Shown: in pieces, positions 33,188 to 43,504 of the stretch | Numbering within the stretch: the stretch's first letter is position 1 | Layout of the letters: every line of letters starts with the position of its first letter | DNA from: Peronospora farinosa | Lineage: Eukaryota > Oomycota > Peronosporomycetes > Peronosporales > Peronosporaceae | NCBI GenBank assembly: GCA_947646735.1 | Contig: CANTFK010000962.1 | Coordinates: 146,219 to 210,218 of the forward strand | DNA length: 64,000 nucleotides | Direction: 5' to 3' | Translations under genes and position numbers: made by a program | The notes under the pieces: generated by a model | The model's input: the letters and a program-made list of their open reading frames with translations, nothing else | What the model was told of the DNA's origin: nothing | Database searches by the model: none

Positions 33188-35461
33188 AGTAAGTGATCCT
33201 ACGTCGCTTGGGTGGTTGCGTTCACCAACTCACACGTCTTGTATCTGTTAGTGACTTCTCGTTATCTTTCCACCGGGTCTCAAGCACCTGACCGTTGGTC
33301 TTTTTCAGCACCTCCTGGACCTGACCCTGACGAGGTCGCCCCGACCGTGGACCTTATTGGGGAGCCCCCCATTTATCTGGAGGTCTCTCAAGCTTGGGAA
33401 GTTTTACGTGGAGCGGTGGAGCGGGCCCAGGCCATGGAGACCCTCGCTGAGGAACACAGAGTCCTCCAACGGGCCTACCAGATGAAACATCGCCGGACCG
33501 CGGAATTACAGCGTCGCGTAGATGACCTCACGGAATTCGAGGTGACCCATGCGCCCCGGATACAGTCTTGGGTCCGGAATCTGGTCCACGAGCATGAAGC
33601 GGACCAGCTGGCCATCGCCGAGTACCGGGATGCACTCGCCCAACGGGTGGACAATTCTCGGGAAGTGGAAGAATCCCGATCCCAGATCAAGTACTGGAAG
33701 GACCAGTACAACGAGGCTGTCGCAACTTCTTCGGCTGAGATTCGGTCGCTGGAGTCCAAGTTGGACGCACTTCGCAGTCCTCAAGAACTGTCCAAGCAAG
33801 TGTTGGTACTCCAGAAGGAGGTGGCCAACTACAAGAGCCGCGTGAAGACCCTCCTCCGGGAACGTGACCAGCTGCAGAAGCAGCTAACGGTTGCTCGAGG
33901 CATGGCGGCAAAATCGAACCCAGCCACGACCAAAGCCCGAAGTTCCAGAACGACGAAAAGGTCACGTTCGCCTTCATCCAAGGCTCGGTCGCCCCTTAAG
34001 CCGAAGAAGCGAAAAATCAATAGTGCCCCGGGGTCATCTGAGGCCGAGGATAGCAGTAGCGACGACTCGATGTTCGCCGCCATGGCCAGGTCGCGGGCTT
34101 CCAGTCGTCGCTCCGGCCCTGTACCCTCTACGTCAGAGGTCGGCCCCGAGGTCATAGACCTATCGACTAAGGCCAAGTCCAAAGTTCCCACTCCACCTTC
34201 AAGGCCCCCATCCCCTCGCACTTCCCACGCAGCGCCTCGGGCGTCAAAGAACAAGAAAGCTCGAACGACGTACTCCGACGAGTTCTTGGAGATGTTTGGA
34301 CCAGACTCTGAAACTGAGAGTGACGAGTCTAGCCATGCTAAGCGTAAGCCACCAGCCAAAAGTTCCCGCCGCAAGGGCCCCGCCGGCAAGGGTCCAGTAC
34401 CGCCCAAGGGTTCCAGCGGCAAGGGTCCAGTACCACCCAAGGGTTCCAACGGCAAGAGTTCTGCACCACCATCCAAGGGTTCCAGCGGCAAAGGTCCAGC
34501 ACCATCCTCCAAGGGTTCCAGCGGCAAGGGTCCAGTACCACCCAAGGGTTCCAACGGCAAGAGTTCTGCACCACCATCCAAGGGTTCCAGCGGCAAGGGT
34601 CCAGCACCATCCTCCAAGGATTTCAGCCGCAAGGGTCTGGTACCAACACCTGAGGGTCCTGCCAGCCAGGGTCCCACTCATGATGCTTTCCCCGACCGTA
34701 ACATCCACGGCTCTTACCTTCCTGGTTATGCGACACCCAGCACGTTCGCCGCGGAAGATGTTGCCCCCTGGTCGATTTCCCAGGTAAGGGCCCTCGTTAT
34801 CACCCAGCTGACGCCAGAGGATCTTTGGTCCAAGGTATCGCTTCCACTATCTTGGGTGGGTGCTTCTGAAAACCAGAAGCCCCAAAGTCCTCCAATCTGG
34901 AGCGAAGCCCTCATGAAGGACTCTCTACTTCAACTTCTGATGGACTCCTGTCCTTGGGCCCAGGGGGTCGTGACCGTAACCCCTATTTCTTTTCCAGTGT
35001 CCGGCTGGTTCAGTGACCTCGTGAAGCTCCATGATACGTACGTCGATGCGTCACGCCAGAGTCTATGGGAAGACCGAAACCGACTTCCTCTTTTCTCCGA
35101 GCTCCGTACAAAGAGCCAATACGCCTCTCGGCTGTCCAATGCGAGGAAGAAACGGCGGGCCAAGGCGGTGAGGGCTTGGATGGACATACTTGAGAAGGTC
35201 CTGGAAGGGATGAAGGCCGGTCACTGTGACCTCGACATTTTTCTTGACCCCTATTTCCAGCCCATGATCCCGAACCGTCAGCTGACCGTCTGGTACCCAA
35301 TCGTCACCACGGAGGATCCTCAGTTGGACTTGTTGAGGGCTTTGCATACCGCAGACGACACTGACCCCTGGCGCGTGTTCTATCGCAAGAACATTAAGGA
35401 ACACCCCGCCTTCCAGGTCCCTCGTCTCTCCGGCAAATTTCGCCCGGCCACCGATGCATAA
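33188..35461 (+). CDS. Antisense accessory protein, intact (family B)
   Basis: Transcribed opposite to B2, tail-to-tail with pol (gap 35462-35776). Removal of a 63-nt GTAAGT...TTAG intron (33189-33251) joins A (33188) to TG (33252-33253), giving the start codon and a protein of 736 aa. Without splicing the first in-frame ATG is 33434, which would lose 61 residues that are conserved in the copy at 62760. Residues about 40-225 are heptad-like, coiled-coil sequence. About 235-260 is basic with KPKKRK (likely nuclear signal), followed by an acidic Ser cluster (SSSDDS), AAMARSRASSRR and EVIDLS at about 299-304 (SUMO-interaction-like). About 377-463 is a GKGPVPPKGSS repeat. 574-736 is a conserved domain (PISFPVSGWF, GHCDLDIFLDPYF, WYP). 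Family unknown to me. Role inferred only: nuclear or chromatin-related helper or regulator. Confidence 0.8.
33189..33251 (+). other. 63-nt intron splitting the accessory start codon, B2
   Basis: GTAAGT donor, CTGTTAG acceptor, and a TTCACCAACTCAC segment near the 3' end shared with all other copies. The leader from 33114 to 33188 has no ATG. The same position and length recur at 62697-62759. Confidence 0.75.
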
Positions 35462-35776
35462 AATGTTTAGTCAGCTAGCTTTCTGCCCCAACGCTTTTCC
35501 CTAACTTCACGTTCCTTCTCTTTGGCCTGTATCCCTGGGCCCCTGGGCTCCTGGGCCCCTGGGCCCCTGGGCTCCTGGGCTCCTGGGCTCCTGTACCTCC
35601 GGGCCCCTGGGCCCCGGTACCCCGGTGCCCTAATACGCTGGGCCTTTTACAATACTTCGCAATCTCTTTTGTGCTGTCGCACTCTCGAATATAATAACTT
35701 GACCCCCTTGTAAATGTATGACAAATACCGCCTCCTTCTTGCATCATCTTGGCCTTCCCAAGATGAACTCTCCCCA
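35462..35776. repeat. Spacer between accessory gene and pol with CCTGGGCCC minisatellite
   Basis: About 35529-35640 is CCTGGGCCCCTGGGCTCCTGGG repeat closely resembling the minisatellite in the B2 LTRs. The rest is the pol 3' non-coding segment that is also found in the deleted array units. Confidence 0.85.
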
Positions 35777-38700
35777 CTACTCTTCATGACTCTGCATTGC
35801 CTCGAATCGGTTTCGAGTAGCCTGCCTGCGCTCATAGTCCCTAAGCAATCCCCCGCAGTTGAGGTCCACCTCATTCACCCATGACGGGTCAGGATATCCT
35901 TTCCATTGTACCAGGTATTCACACTGGATCCGTCTGTACCGAGTTTTCCTTCCCATACGTCTGTCTGTCTATAATCTTCTCCACTTCGTATTCATCCTCT
36001 TCCAGTTCCGCGACCCAATTGTCTTCTGGCAATAGAGCTTCATCAAAATCCACCCGGTTCGCTTCGCCTACCACCAACACCGTATCTGGTCTATCCGGGT
36101 ATTGCCGGACCAGCTTCAATTTTGACACGTGTACCAACGGGTATATACGGTAGTCTGTTCCATCTAAACGAGCGGCATAGTCACCTACCAATTCTCTCAC
36201 TCGGAACGGCCCGTGCCATAGATGTGCCAGCTTTCGAGCATACCCCTATTTGACCCGGTCCAAGTATAACCAGACATGGGAACCCACCTCAATATGACCA
36301 TCAACCACCTCCTCATTGTGAGCCTAGGCCCGACCTTCCATCGCAGATCGTAATAATTTGTTGGCTTGTTCCCTCGCTCTGCGATACTGACGTTGTACGC
36401 TATATCGCCATCGACGGGGCTCACATTCACGCCGCTTCGTGCTGCCTAACGGTATGGTGGCTTCTAGAGTACTTCGGGAATCCCAGCCATGTACCAAGAA
36501 AAATGGAATTTCCTTTCGGATCCGGTCCTGGGCCGTATTCAACGCGAAAGTGAGCCTTTCTGCATAGGCATCCCAGTCCTTCTGATCTACCTCGGACACA
36601 TACATTTTGATGGACCGTGTAATGGTCTGTACCATTCTCTCTGCTGTGCCATTGGCCTGTGGTCGATACGCCATAGTCGCCCGCTGTTTCTGCCCAATTA
36701 TGCGGTTGAAAGCACGAAAGAAATCTGACATGAAACTGGGTTCTCTGTCGTGACGGATCGCCTCACTGGCCCCAAACCGACGGAATACGCACTCTTCGTA
36801 ACCTTCTGCCACGGTTTGGGCCGACCTCGACGAACTAGCCTTGGCAATCACATATCCCGTAAACAGGTCCACCCAAATCAACAGCTCGGTATTACCCTTG
36901 AGCGATTTGGGCAAAGATGGGATGTGGTCTATCGCGATAACTTGGAACGGGCGGGTAGCTTGAATGTTCCCTGGACTTCTCCCCCGTAAGGTGGGACCAC
37001 CTTTGAAAGTCTCGCAGTCTACGCAAGTGCCAACATAGCGCTGAACACTCCGGAATAAGCCTTTCCAATAGAAATGTTTCCGGATACGTTGGTATGTACG
37101 GCCAATTCCCTGGTGTCCCCCTTCTAGACTTGTATGGTAGTGGTGTAGAAAGTCTTGTTGTAGATTTTCGGGTATAACTAGCCGAATCAACCCATCACGG
37201 TCCTCGTCTACTGTTCCCTGGTAAGGGCAGTACAGAAGAAGATCGTCATCATCCAAAGCGTAGTTCATCTCAATCTTTCCACACGTAAATGCCACCTCGG
37301 CCGATAGACTACCCCAGTTTTTCCGTAGGTAAATCTTCAAATCACGTATCCACATCTCTTCATCTTGGGCTGCTGCAATTCGTTCGATCCTTATCCGTTG
37401 CACCACTTCCTCTTGCACGACTTCCGTCGGTATTCTGGATAGAGCCCGGGATCTCGTAACCGCTGTAACTCGCAATGCATGGCTTTGGTCCTTGGGTATT
37501 AACAGCTCAGGTAGACGGTTGATTGCTTCAAGGTCCTTGAACTCTTCTTCCGGCACTATATCGACACCCTGTTGCTGGTGCAAAGCCACGTTAGCAAGTC
37601 GGTCTGCACTTTGGTTCCATTCGCGCTTCATGCGTAGAAACTCGTGAACGGGCCAGGACCTGAGTTTTTCCAGGGCCTTCGCCCGTCGTACTGTCAGGCC
37701 CTGCGCCTTACACTCGATTTCTCCTCGCATCTGTCGCACGACCAGGTTAGAATCTCCACACACTACTAGACGTCTACGCTCCAGGTTCTCCAGTAGAAGG
37801 AAGCCCAACAATAGGCCTTCATACTCTGCCTCATTTACTGTCGCTTCAGTCAAATACCGGGAAGCAGCGGCGACTACCGTCCATTCCGGGAGTTGCCACG
37901 CAATAGCACTGCAGGCTCCTCCCCCACGCTTAACTCGTGCAGACCCATCGAAACTGACCACGTACAAGACTTCCTCAGGTTCGACTGTAGGAGGAACCAC
38001 CGTGATAGCTTGGCGCGGGTGTTTCTTGGGGGCGATTGAAGATAGAATAGAGTCCACATTTTCGCGAGGCGTAATGCTTGCCGCTAATGTCCCCAGTATT
38101 TCATCTTCGCCCTTCTTGCACTTAACCACTTCTAACGTCCATTGAGACAGGAGTGCAGCCCAGTTTCCCAGGCGACCTTGTAGACCCGGTGACCGGACTA
38201 TCCACGCCAGCGTTGAGTGTCGGGTCAAGACCTTGATAGGTCGGGTGACCAGTGACGTGTAGCAAAGGTCTAGTATTCGCAATAACGCCAGCACTTCCTT
38301 GTCCACCAGCCCATAGTTGATCTCGTTTGGCTTCAAAGTCCGACTCGTGAAAGCTACCGGCATATACACCCCTTCATATTCCTGCACCAAGGATGCCGAG
38401 ATGGCCCACTCGCTAGCATAGACAATAATGACGGGTTCCCGGTCTGGATCAAAATGGCGGAGGATTGGGGCAGTGGCGATCTTATTCTTTAACATAGCAA
38501 ATGCTACCTGCACCCGGGCCCATCGGTCCTCCTCCTGGTCATCTCCCTGTATGTCCCCAGTCCTGCTTATCCGGTTTCGTAATACGTGGTAATCCACTTC
38601 CCTTAGTTCGTACAGGATGGATGCATAAATCGCGTAGTCCTCCAGGAACCGACTGTAATAGTTAAGACTCCCGAGAAACGACTGCATAGCTTTCAGGGTA

Positions 38701-40076
38701 GTGGGCAACGGTAAGTCCACCAAGGACTGAAGGTCCTTGGGGTGGGCCTCCATCCCTTCCGCTGATACTTGGTGGCCAAGGTAATCTACCTTTTGACAGC
38801 CCCATGAGCTCTTAACCGCGCTGATCGATAAGTTCCACTTGTCACACACCTCCAAAAGTCGTTCCACTTTCACGCATAAGTCATCCCATGACTCCGAGGT
38901 CACCAAAATGTCGTCGATATAGGACCTACGTCCTAATATAGACTTCTTGAGGTCTCCCTCTGGATGGCCCACCTCGAACAGGTCCTCTGGTTTGTCAGAG
39001 CCCGGCTCTGAGGAAATCGTAAGAAACCCATATAACGCATTATCCAACAGCCGCTGATAGATCTGCGGCGCATTCTTCAGTCCAAACGGCATTCGTCTCC
39101 ACTCAAAAAGTCCGAGCGGGGTTACAAACGCCGAGATTAAACGGGCTCGTTCGGTCATACTGACCACCCAAAAACCGCTAGCCATATCCAGTGAGCAGTA
39201 TCACAGGGCCTTATCTAGGTCTTCCAACAACTCATTCACGAGAGGCATGGGATACACCATAAGCCGCGTTAAATCATTCACCATCCGGTAGTCAATGCAC
39301 AGCCTTATATCCACCCCATTCTTCTTGACAATAATTACAATTGGACTGGCCCATGGGGAGGTGGAATGCTGGATTATCTTGGATGACAAGAGGCCTTTTA
39401 TCAGGTCTGCCAGCTTCTCCCTAAATTGAGGGGCCACCTTCCGTACCCGTTGGGCGATTGGCCGTGCGTTCCCAACATCAATATCGCACACTGCTCCTCG
39501 AGCCGCCGGGGGTAATGCGTTACCTTTTCCCATCAGCAAATGTCGTTTTCTCCATATAATCTGACGGAGGCGGTCTACCTCCTCCTTTGGGGTATCCCCG
39601 GGGTCTGAGATCTGGATGTCTTCCAACATAACTTCGTTCGTGGATGGGGTGACCTCAGGAATAACAGACCAATTTTTGTCGATATCCTCGGCACATAAAT
39701 CTCCACTCTCGTGAACACAGACCTGGTCATCAGGAGTATCTACTTCAGCCTTGATCTTTGGTGGACCCCCCTCTAGGTGGACCCTCTCCATATCGATCCT
39801 ATCCATAGATGAGACTTCCGTGCCCACACTAGCTCCAGTTGGTTGACCTCCATCGAGGGCCTCCCCTCCAGACTCCTGATCTGATGGTAATGACTCAGGG
39901 TCCCTCATAACAGACTCGTGCACCACGTTAACCACCGGCACTTGGGTCCCCGTCCGTAGCAACATCTTCTTTGGAGTTGTGTACTGAGGTTTCTCGACCA
40001 TCGGACCTTGGTATACTTATTCTTGAGTAGTTTATGCATCCTCCTCGTCAGTGGTTGCTTGGTAGGCTAGATTTTT
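35777..40076 (-). pseudogene. pol: B2 pol: RT, RNase H, integrase, chromodomain, with stops
   Basis: Same frame throughout as the protease at 41030-40077 until about 35935. RT has LDMASGFWVV and YIDD (SYIDDILVTS); RNase H has SFDGSAR, NEAEYEG, CGDSNLVVRQ and NQSADRLA; integrase has the HHCC finger (about 37145-37015), IAIDHIPSLP, RHDREPSF and NGTAERMVQ (DD35E); then HGPFRVREL and a chromodomain (EVEKIID...VQWKGYPDPSWV). In-frame stops: TGA 40079-40077, TAA 40034-40032, TAA 40019-40017, TGA 39203-39201 (Trp in A1), TAG 36326-36324 and TAG 36248-36246. A one-base frameshift lies in the chromodomain (about 35935); pol ends TAG at 35779-35777. The first and third stops also occur in B1. Otherwise very well preserved. 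Confidence 0.9.
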
Positions 40077-41030
40077 TCATTCAGCGTACCTCCTAGAACC
40101 AACTGACACGAATCCTTGGGCCCGGGGAACCCGGTCCTTAGCCAGACAAATGCCCAGCTTGGTATCCTCGTGTAGGATCAGGTCCTTGTCACTCACATTG
40201 GTGACCCTCAAGAATTGACGATGTCCATGTCCTTGGATCATCGTAGTTACCCATCTGTCTCCACGGGTCATCCATAATTTCCACTGGTCCGACGTAACCC
40301 TCTTCAGCGGAACCTCTACATATTTTGTCGCAGGTAAATTCACGTACTGGCCCAATTTGACCTCAGACATATGGCCACTATACAAGGTCTTGCGACCTGT
40401 CAGCTGGATTCGAACTTCGTCTGGCAAGCAAATAGTTCCATCCGCCATGTCCAAACGAATTCCAGCTGGCACCATAAAGTCCATTCCTAGTAGCACATCC
40501 TGGCCGGCCATGGACCCGACCCACACATTGAAGAAGTATACTAATACACCATTCAGCGTTATCTTGATCTTCGTTCGCCCTTCCGTGGTGTAAACTGCTT
40601 CTCCAATGCCCACGCACTCTTGTTTTTCGCTTGTGTTGATCTGGCAGCCTGCCTTACGAGCAAAGGCGATATCCAAAATAGATATCTCGGCACCAGAATC
40701 AAACAGTAGCTCCGCACGACTATTGTTAACTTTCCCCGAGGCCTTGGCTTGCTTAAACCACTTTCCTGGGGCATGGTGTTTCCAGTATCCTCTTGACTCT
40801 CCCGGCAATAAATCCAATGTCATCATAGTTTCTCCTCGGGGATAAACGTGAGGTATACATGCATTGGCCACAGCAGCAACAGAATTAATGCAAAAGCCCG
40901 ATGTATTTCCAATCAATTCATCCAACTTATTGACCTTCTCCACGGGGTGTTTCTCCACAAATGCATAAATGCAACAATTAGAACGCTCGGCTCGTACCAG
41001 ATTCCAACCTGGCGAGCGCTCTAATTTAAC
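40077..41030 (-). CDS. pol: B2 aspartic protease region (expressed by -1 frameshift)
   Basis: Open frame of 317 codons entered by slippage at 41024-41030. It starts VKLERSPGWNLVRAERS. The protease core ELLFDSGAEISILD (about 40715-40675) carries the DSG triad, and VLLGMDFMVPAGIRLDMADG (about 40505-40445) is the second half. The frame ends at TGA (40079-40077), where A1 reads Trp, so RT is separated from protease by stops. It would cleave Gag and Pol in the particle. Confidence 0.85.
   Translation of the reverse strand, partial: VKLERSPGWNLVRAERSNCCIYAFVEKHPVEKVNKLDELIGNTSGFCINSVAAVANACIPHVYPRGETMMTLDLLPGESRGYWKHHAPGKWFKQAKASGKVNNSRAELLFDSGAEISILDIAFARKAGCQINTSEKQECVGIGEAVYTTEGRTKIKITLNGVLVYFFNVWVGSMAGQDVLLGMDFMVPAGIRLDMADGTICLPDEVRIQLTGRKTLYSGHMSEVKLGQYVNLPATKYVEVPLKRVTSDQWKLWMTRGDRWVTTMIQGHGHRQFLRVTNVSDKDLILHEDTKLGICLAKDRVPRAQGFVSVGSRRYAE
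40987..41030 (-). promoter_or_regulatory. -1 ribosomal frameshift signal, B2
   Basis: Element sense G TTA AAT (41030-41024), TAG stop, 6-nt spacer, hairpin GCTCG-CCAG-GTTGGAAT-CTGG-TA-CGAGC. The heptamer is in phase with gag, and the -1 frame is the protease frame. Confidence 0.75.
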
Positions 41031-43504
41031 ATCTTCTCCGCCGCCTCGGGCAGCTGCCCTGCGTGCTTGGTCGGGTTGTACCACTGGCGAATCAGATTGT
41101 AGAACTCTTCCATCGGGCACTTGCCGACGTCATGAACCTTGCCACAACCGCGATACACAAACAGGCAGTGGTCGGCTGGGTGACCCTTCCTTCCACAGCA
41201 CTCGCAAACGATCCGCTTCCAACAGTCCAGATCCACATGCTTCCTAGATCCACAATGGGTACACTTTGCCACGGGTGCCCCTGGAACCACCTTTTGTCCA
41301 GGTCCCTCTGCCATGCGTCGACCTCGGTCTGGGTCTGGGTCCTGATGGTCCCAGGGGTCATCTGCGTTCCTCGCCCTACCAGTGTAAGGTTTACTCGCCG
41401 CCGCATAAATTCTTCTGAGGTCACCTTCTCCCTCAGACCCACTGGAGCTGGACCCTTGGTCATTTTCACTTTCAGAAGTGGCTCGGATGACTTGGACGGG
41501 TCTCCTCAGCTGACTCTTGGTGTGGTCTGGAGTGGTTGGGGCCTTCTGGCGAAACTTGCTGGACCCGAACAAGACCCTTCCTTGACGCGTCTTCGCTCTC
41601 TGACGAGCCAGCAGGACTTCCTCCAGGTCATCTGCATCAGAAAGTCTGAGCAATGTAAGCTGGTCCGCTAATTCTCGATCATCCAAGGTCTCCACGTAAT
41701 GATCCACGTGTTCACGCTTTACACTGGGGGGCCCACCCTTAATATCTAGCTTGGCCCTGAGCCCTGCCACGTTCAAACGGTACAAATATTCTAAGGGTGA
41801 CTCATCGGTCCTCTTTCTGGCGTGATAATATTGTCGGGCCACCGACACCCCCAAGCCGCAAAATTGTGCTTGGAACTCTCGCAGAAGCAGCTTCCAATCG
41901 ACGCGTACCGTTCGACCTAGCTGTCGATACCAATTCTGAGCTGGACCCGTGAGCAGGGACCCAAAAATGAGACACTTCTCGCTGTCTGGTGCCTGGTCTC
42001 GGAGGAAAGCCGTCTTTACCTTAGTGCTCCAGCTTCTGGCACGATCTTCATCGTGGTCCCTTCCGCTAAATTCCTTCAGATCCGACGAGGCCGATACCCT
42101 AATGTGTGGAACAACAGTAGGGGGTCCTCCTGCCGTAGCCGCGGCCACAGTCGCTCGCGCTGAGGTCATCGGGAACGCCAAGTCATCTGGGTCGTATTCA
42201 TCATGGGTTGACCCCACAGATTCCATGTCTACATCAGGGATATCGCCTAGTGGTCCTAGGCGCTCAATTCGCTGGGAGGACCTGGGATGAACTGGTCCTT
42301 GACCCTTCATGGTGTGTCCCCTGTCCACTGCAACTTTTGTGGAGCCTTGCTCTTCAAGGAACTTGGTCATCGCCTTATCAAAGTACGACTGGAGTGCGCT
42401 AGGGGAAACTGACTCGGTCTTTGCTTCCTGATCCGTCTTTGTCCCCATCAACCTTGGCTCCACTTTGCACCGGGCTTCCGTCTCCTCCTGTGCTTGGCGC
42501 TGGACCCATGGGGTTGCTGTGTCCATATGGCCAGCTTCGCGAATTCGTGCTTCTAACAACGCTGCACCAGCTGGACCCAGTTGCATTCGGTCCACCGTAT
42601 CCATCAGGGCCGACATCATAGATGAGGTGGCCGATTCGTATTGAGACCTTGGTGACGATTCACCGAGTGACGCAGCAGGAGAGCCCACACCAGGATCCAC
42701 TACTCCTCCATCTTGACGGGGTACTTCCTTCGGGGGGAACTCCCCCACTAACGTCTTGAGGTGACCATGCAGGGTCACTAAGGTCTTCTTCAAGGTCTCG
42801 AACCCGAAATCAAAGAGAGTCTCAGCGGTAAAGTTCCCAGCATCCATCCCAGCTTCATGTAGCAGATTCATTACGGCCTTGAGGACCTCCAGGTCTGTGG
42901 TCGTGGTGGGAAGAGCCGTTATCGGACCGTGGACCTGGTCCATAAGCTTGACCTTGAGCGCCTTCATCACCGGGTCCTTTCGAAGAAACTTCTTCAATTT
43001 ATTCCGATGGTAGGCTTCTTCCAAATCTTCTTCTGTCCAGTCCTTACTAGCCACGCCTTGGCTCTCTCCCGACTCGTCCGTCGTGTCTCCGCCTCTCGGT
43101 GCCTTCAACTTGGTATGCTTCTGCTTCTTTTGCTTGTTCTTGGGCACCTTTGGCTCTTGAGTGGTAGGTTGGGAGACTTGCTTCGGGGTCCCTTGTTTTT
43201 TAGCTTTCGCTGTCAAACTTGGGACCCCTGGACCATAATATTTATTATGGCCCATATTGTCTTCTTCCACGAAGACATAAGGGGGAGGATTTTGTGGTTT
43301 TTCTTCATATTCCACCTTGACCTCAATAGAAGAGCTCCTTCCCGGGCTCTGCAGGTCCTCCGATCCTTCTTCCTTCTTGATCACTGGCGATCCGGTTTCC
43401 AGTGTCTTGGTCGTCCCTTGGTCTGTCTTGACCGTTATCTTTTCTTCTTCGTGGGACTCACGGTGAAATCCCGCGTCTCCCGAAGATCCGGGCACGCGCA
43501 CCAT
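41021..43504 (-). CDS. gag: B2 Gag, intact, 827 aa
   Basis: The ATG (43504-43502) is directly adjacent to the LTR; the N-terminal codons MVRVPGSSGD overlap the primer-binding site. Domains: acidic/basic N-terminal region (1-150) with KKEEGSEDLQ and KNKQKKQKHTK; a helical region (about 165-275); linker; a retrotransposon capsid-like domain at about 500-630 (DLKEFSGRDHDEDRARSW, QYYHARKRTDESPLEYLY); Ser/acidic linker; and three Cys/His knuckles at about 747-796 (CTHCGSRKHVDLDC, CECCGRKGHPADHC, CGKVHDVGKC). Ends ...EKMLN with the stop at 41023-41021, which is part of the frameshift signal. Forms the particle and binds RNA. Confidence 0.93.
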   Translation of the reverse strand: MVRVPGSSGDAGFHRESHEEEKITVKTDQGTTKTLETGSPVIKKEEGSEDLQSPGRSSSIEVKVEYEEKPQNPPPYVFVEEDNMGHNKYYGPGVPSLTAKAKKQGTPKQVSQPTTQEPKVPKNKQKKQKHTKLKAPRGGDTTDESGESQGVASKDWTEEDLEEAYHRNKLKKFLRKDPVMKALKVKLMDQVHGPITALPTTTTDLEVLKAVMNLLHEAGMDAGNFTAETLFDFGFETLKKTLVTLHGHLKTLVGEFPPKEVPRQDGGVVDPGVGSPAASLGESSPRSQYESATSSMMSALMDTVDRMQLGPAGAALLEARIREAGHMDTATPWVQRQAQEETEARCKVEPRLMGTKTDQEAKTESVSPSALQSYFDKAMTKFLEEQGSTKVAVDRGHTMKGQGPVHPRSSQRIERLGPLGDIPDVDMESVGSTHDEYDPDDLAFPMTSARATVAAATAGGPPTVVPHIRVSASSDLKEFSGRDHDEDRARSWSTKVKTAFLRDQAPDSEKCLIFGSLLTGPAQNWYRQLGRTVRVDWKLLLREFQAQFCGLGVSVARQYYHARKRTDESPLEYLYRLNVAGLRAKLDIKGGPPSVKREHVDHYVETLDDRELADQLTLLRLSDADDLEEVLLARQRAKTRQGRVLFGSSKFRQKAPTTPDHTKSQLRRPVQVIRATSESENDQGSSSSGSEGEGDLRRIYAAASKPYTGRARNADDPWDHQDPDPDRGRRMAEGPGQKVVPGAPVAKCTHCGSRKHVDLDCWKRIVCECCGRKGHPADHCLFVYRGCGKVHDVGKCPMEEFYNLIRQWYNPTKHAGQLPEAAEKMLN
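43486..43503 (-). other. Primer-binding site, B2
   Basis: TGGTGCGCGTGCCCGGAT starts one base inside the LTR end and would pair with a tRNA 3' end ATCCGGGCACGCGCACCA. It overlaps gag codons 1-7. I cannot name the tRNA. Confidence 0.6.

Noticed and set aside
33829..34677. 282-codon minus-strand frame opposite the accessory gene
   Set aside because: Shadow of the repeat-rich GC-rich accessory coding sequence; not conserved in A1.
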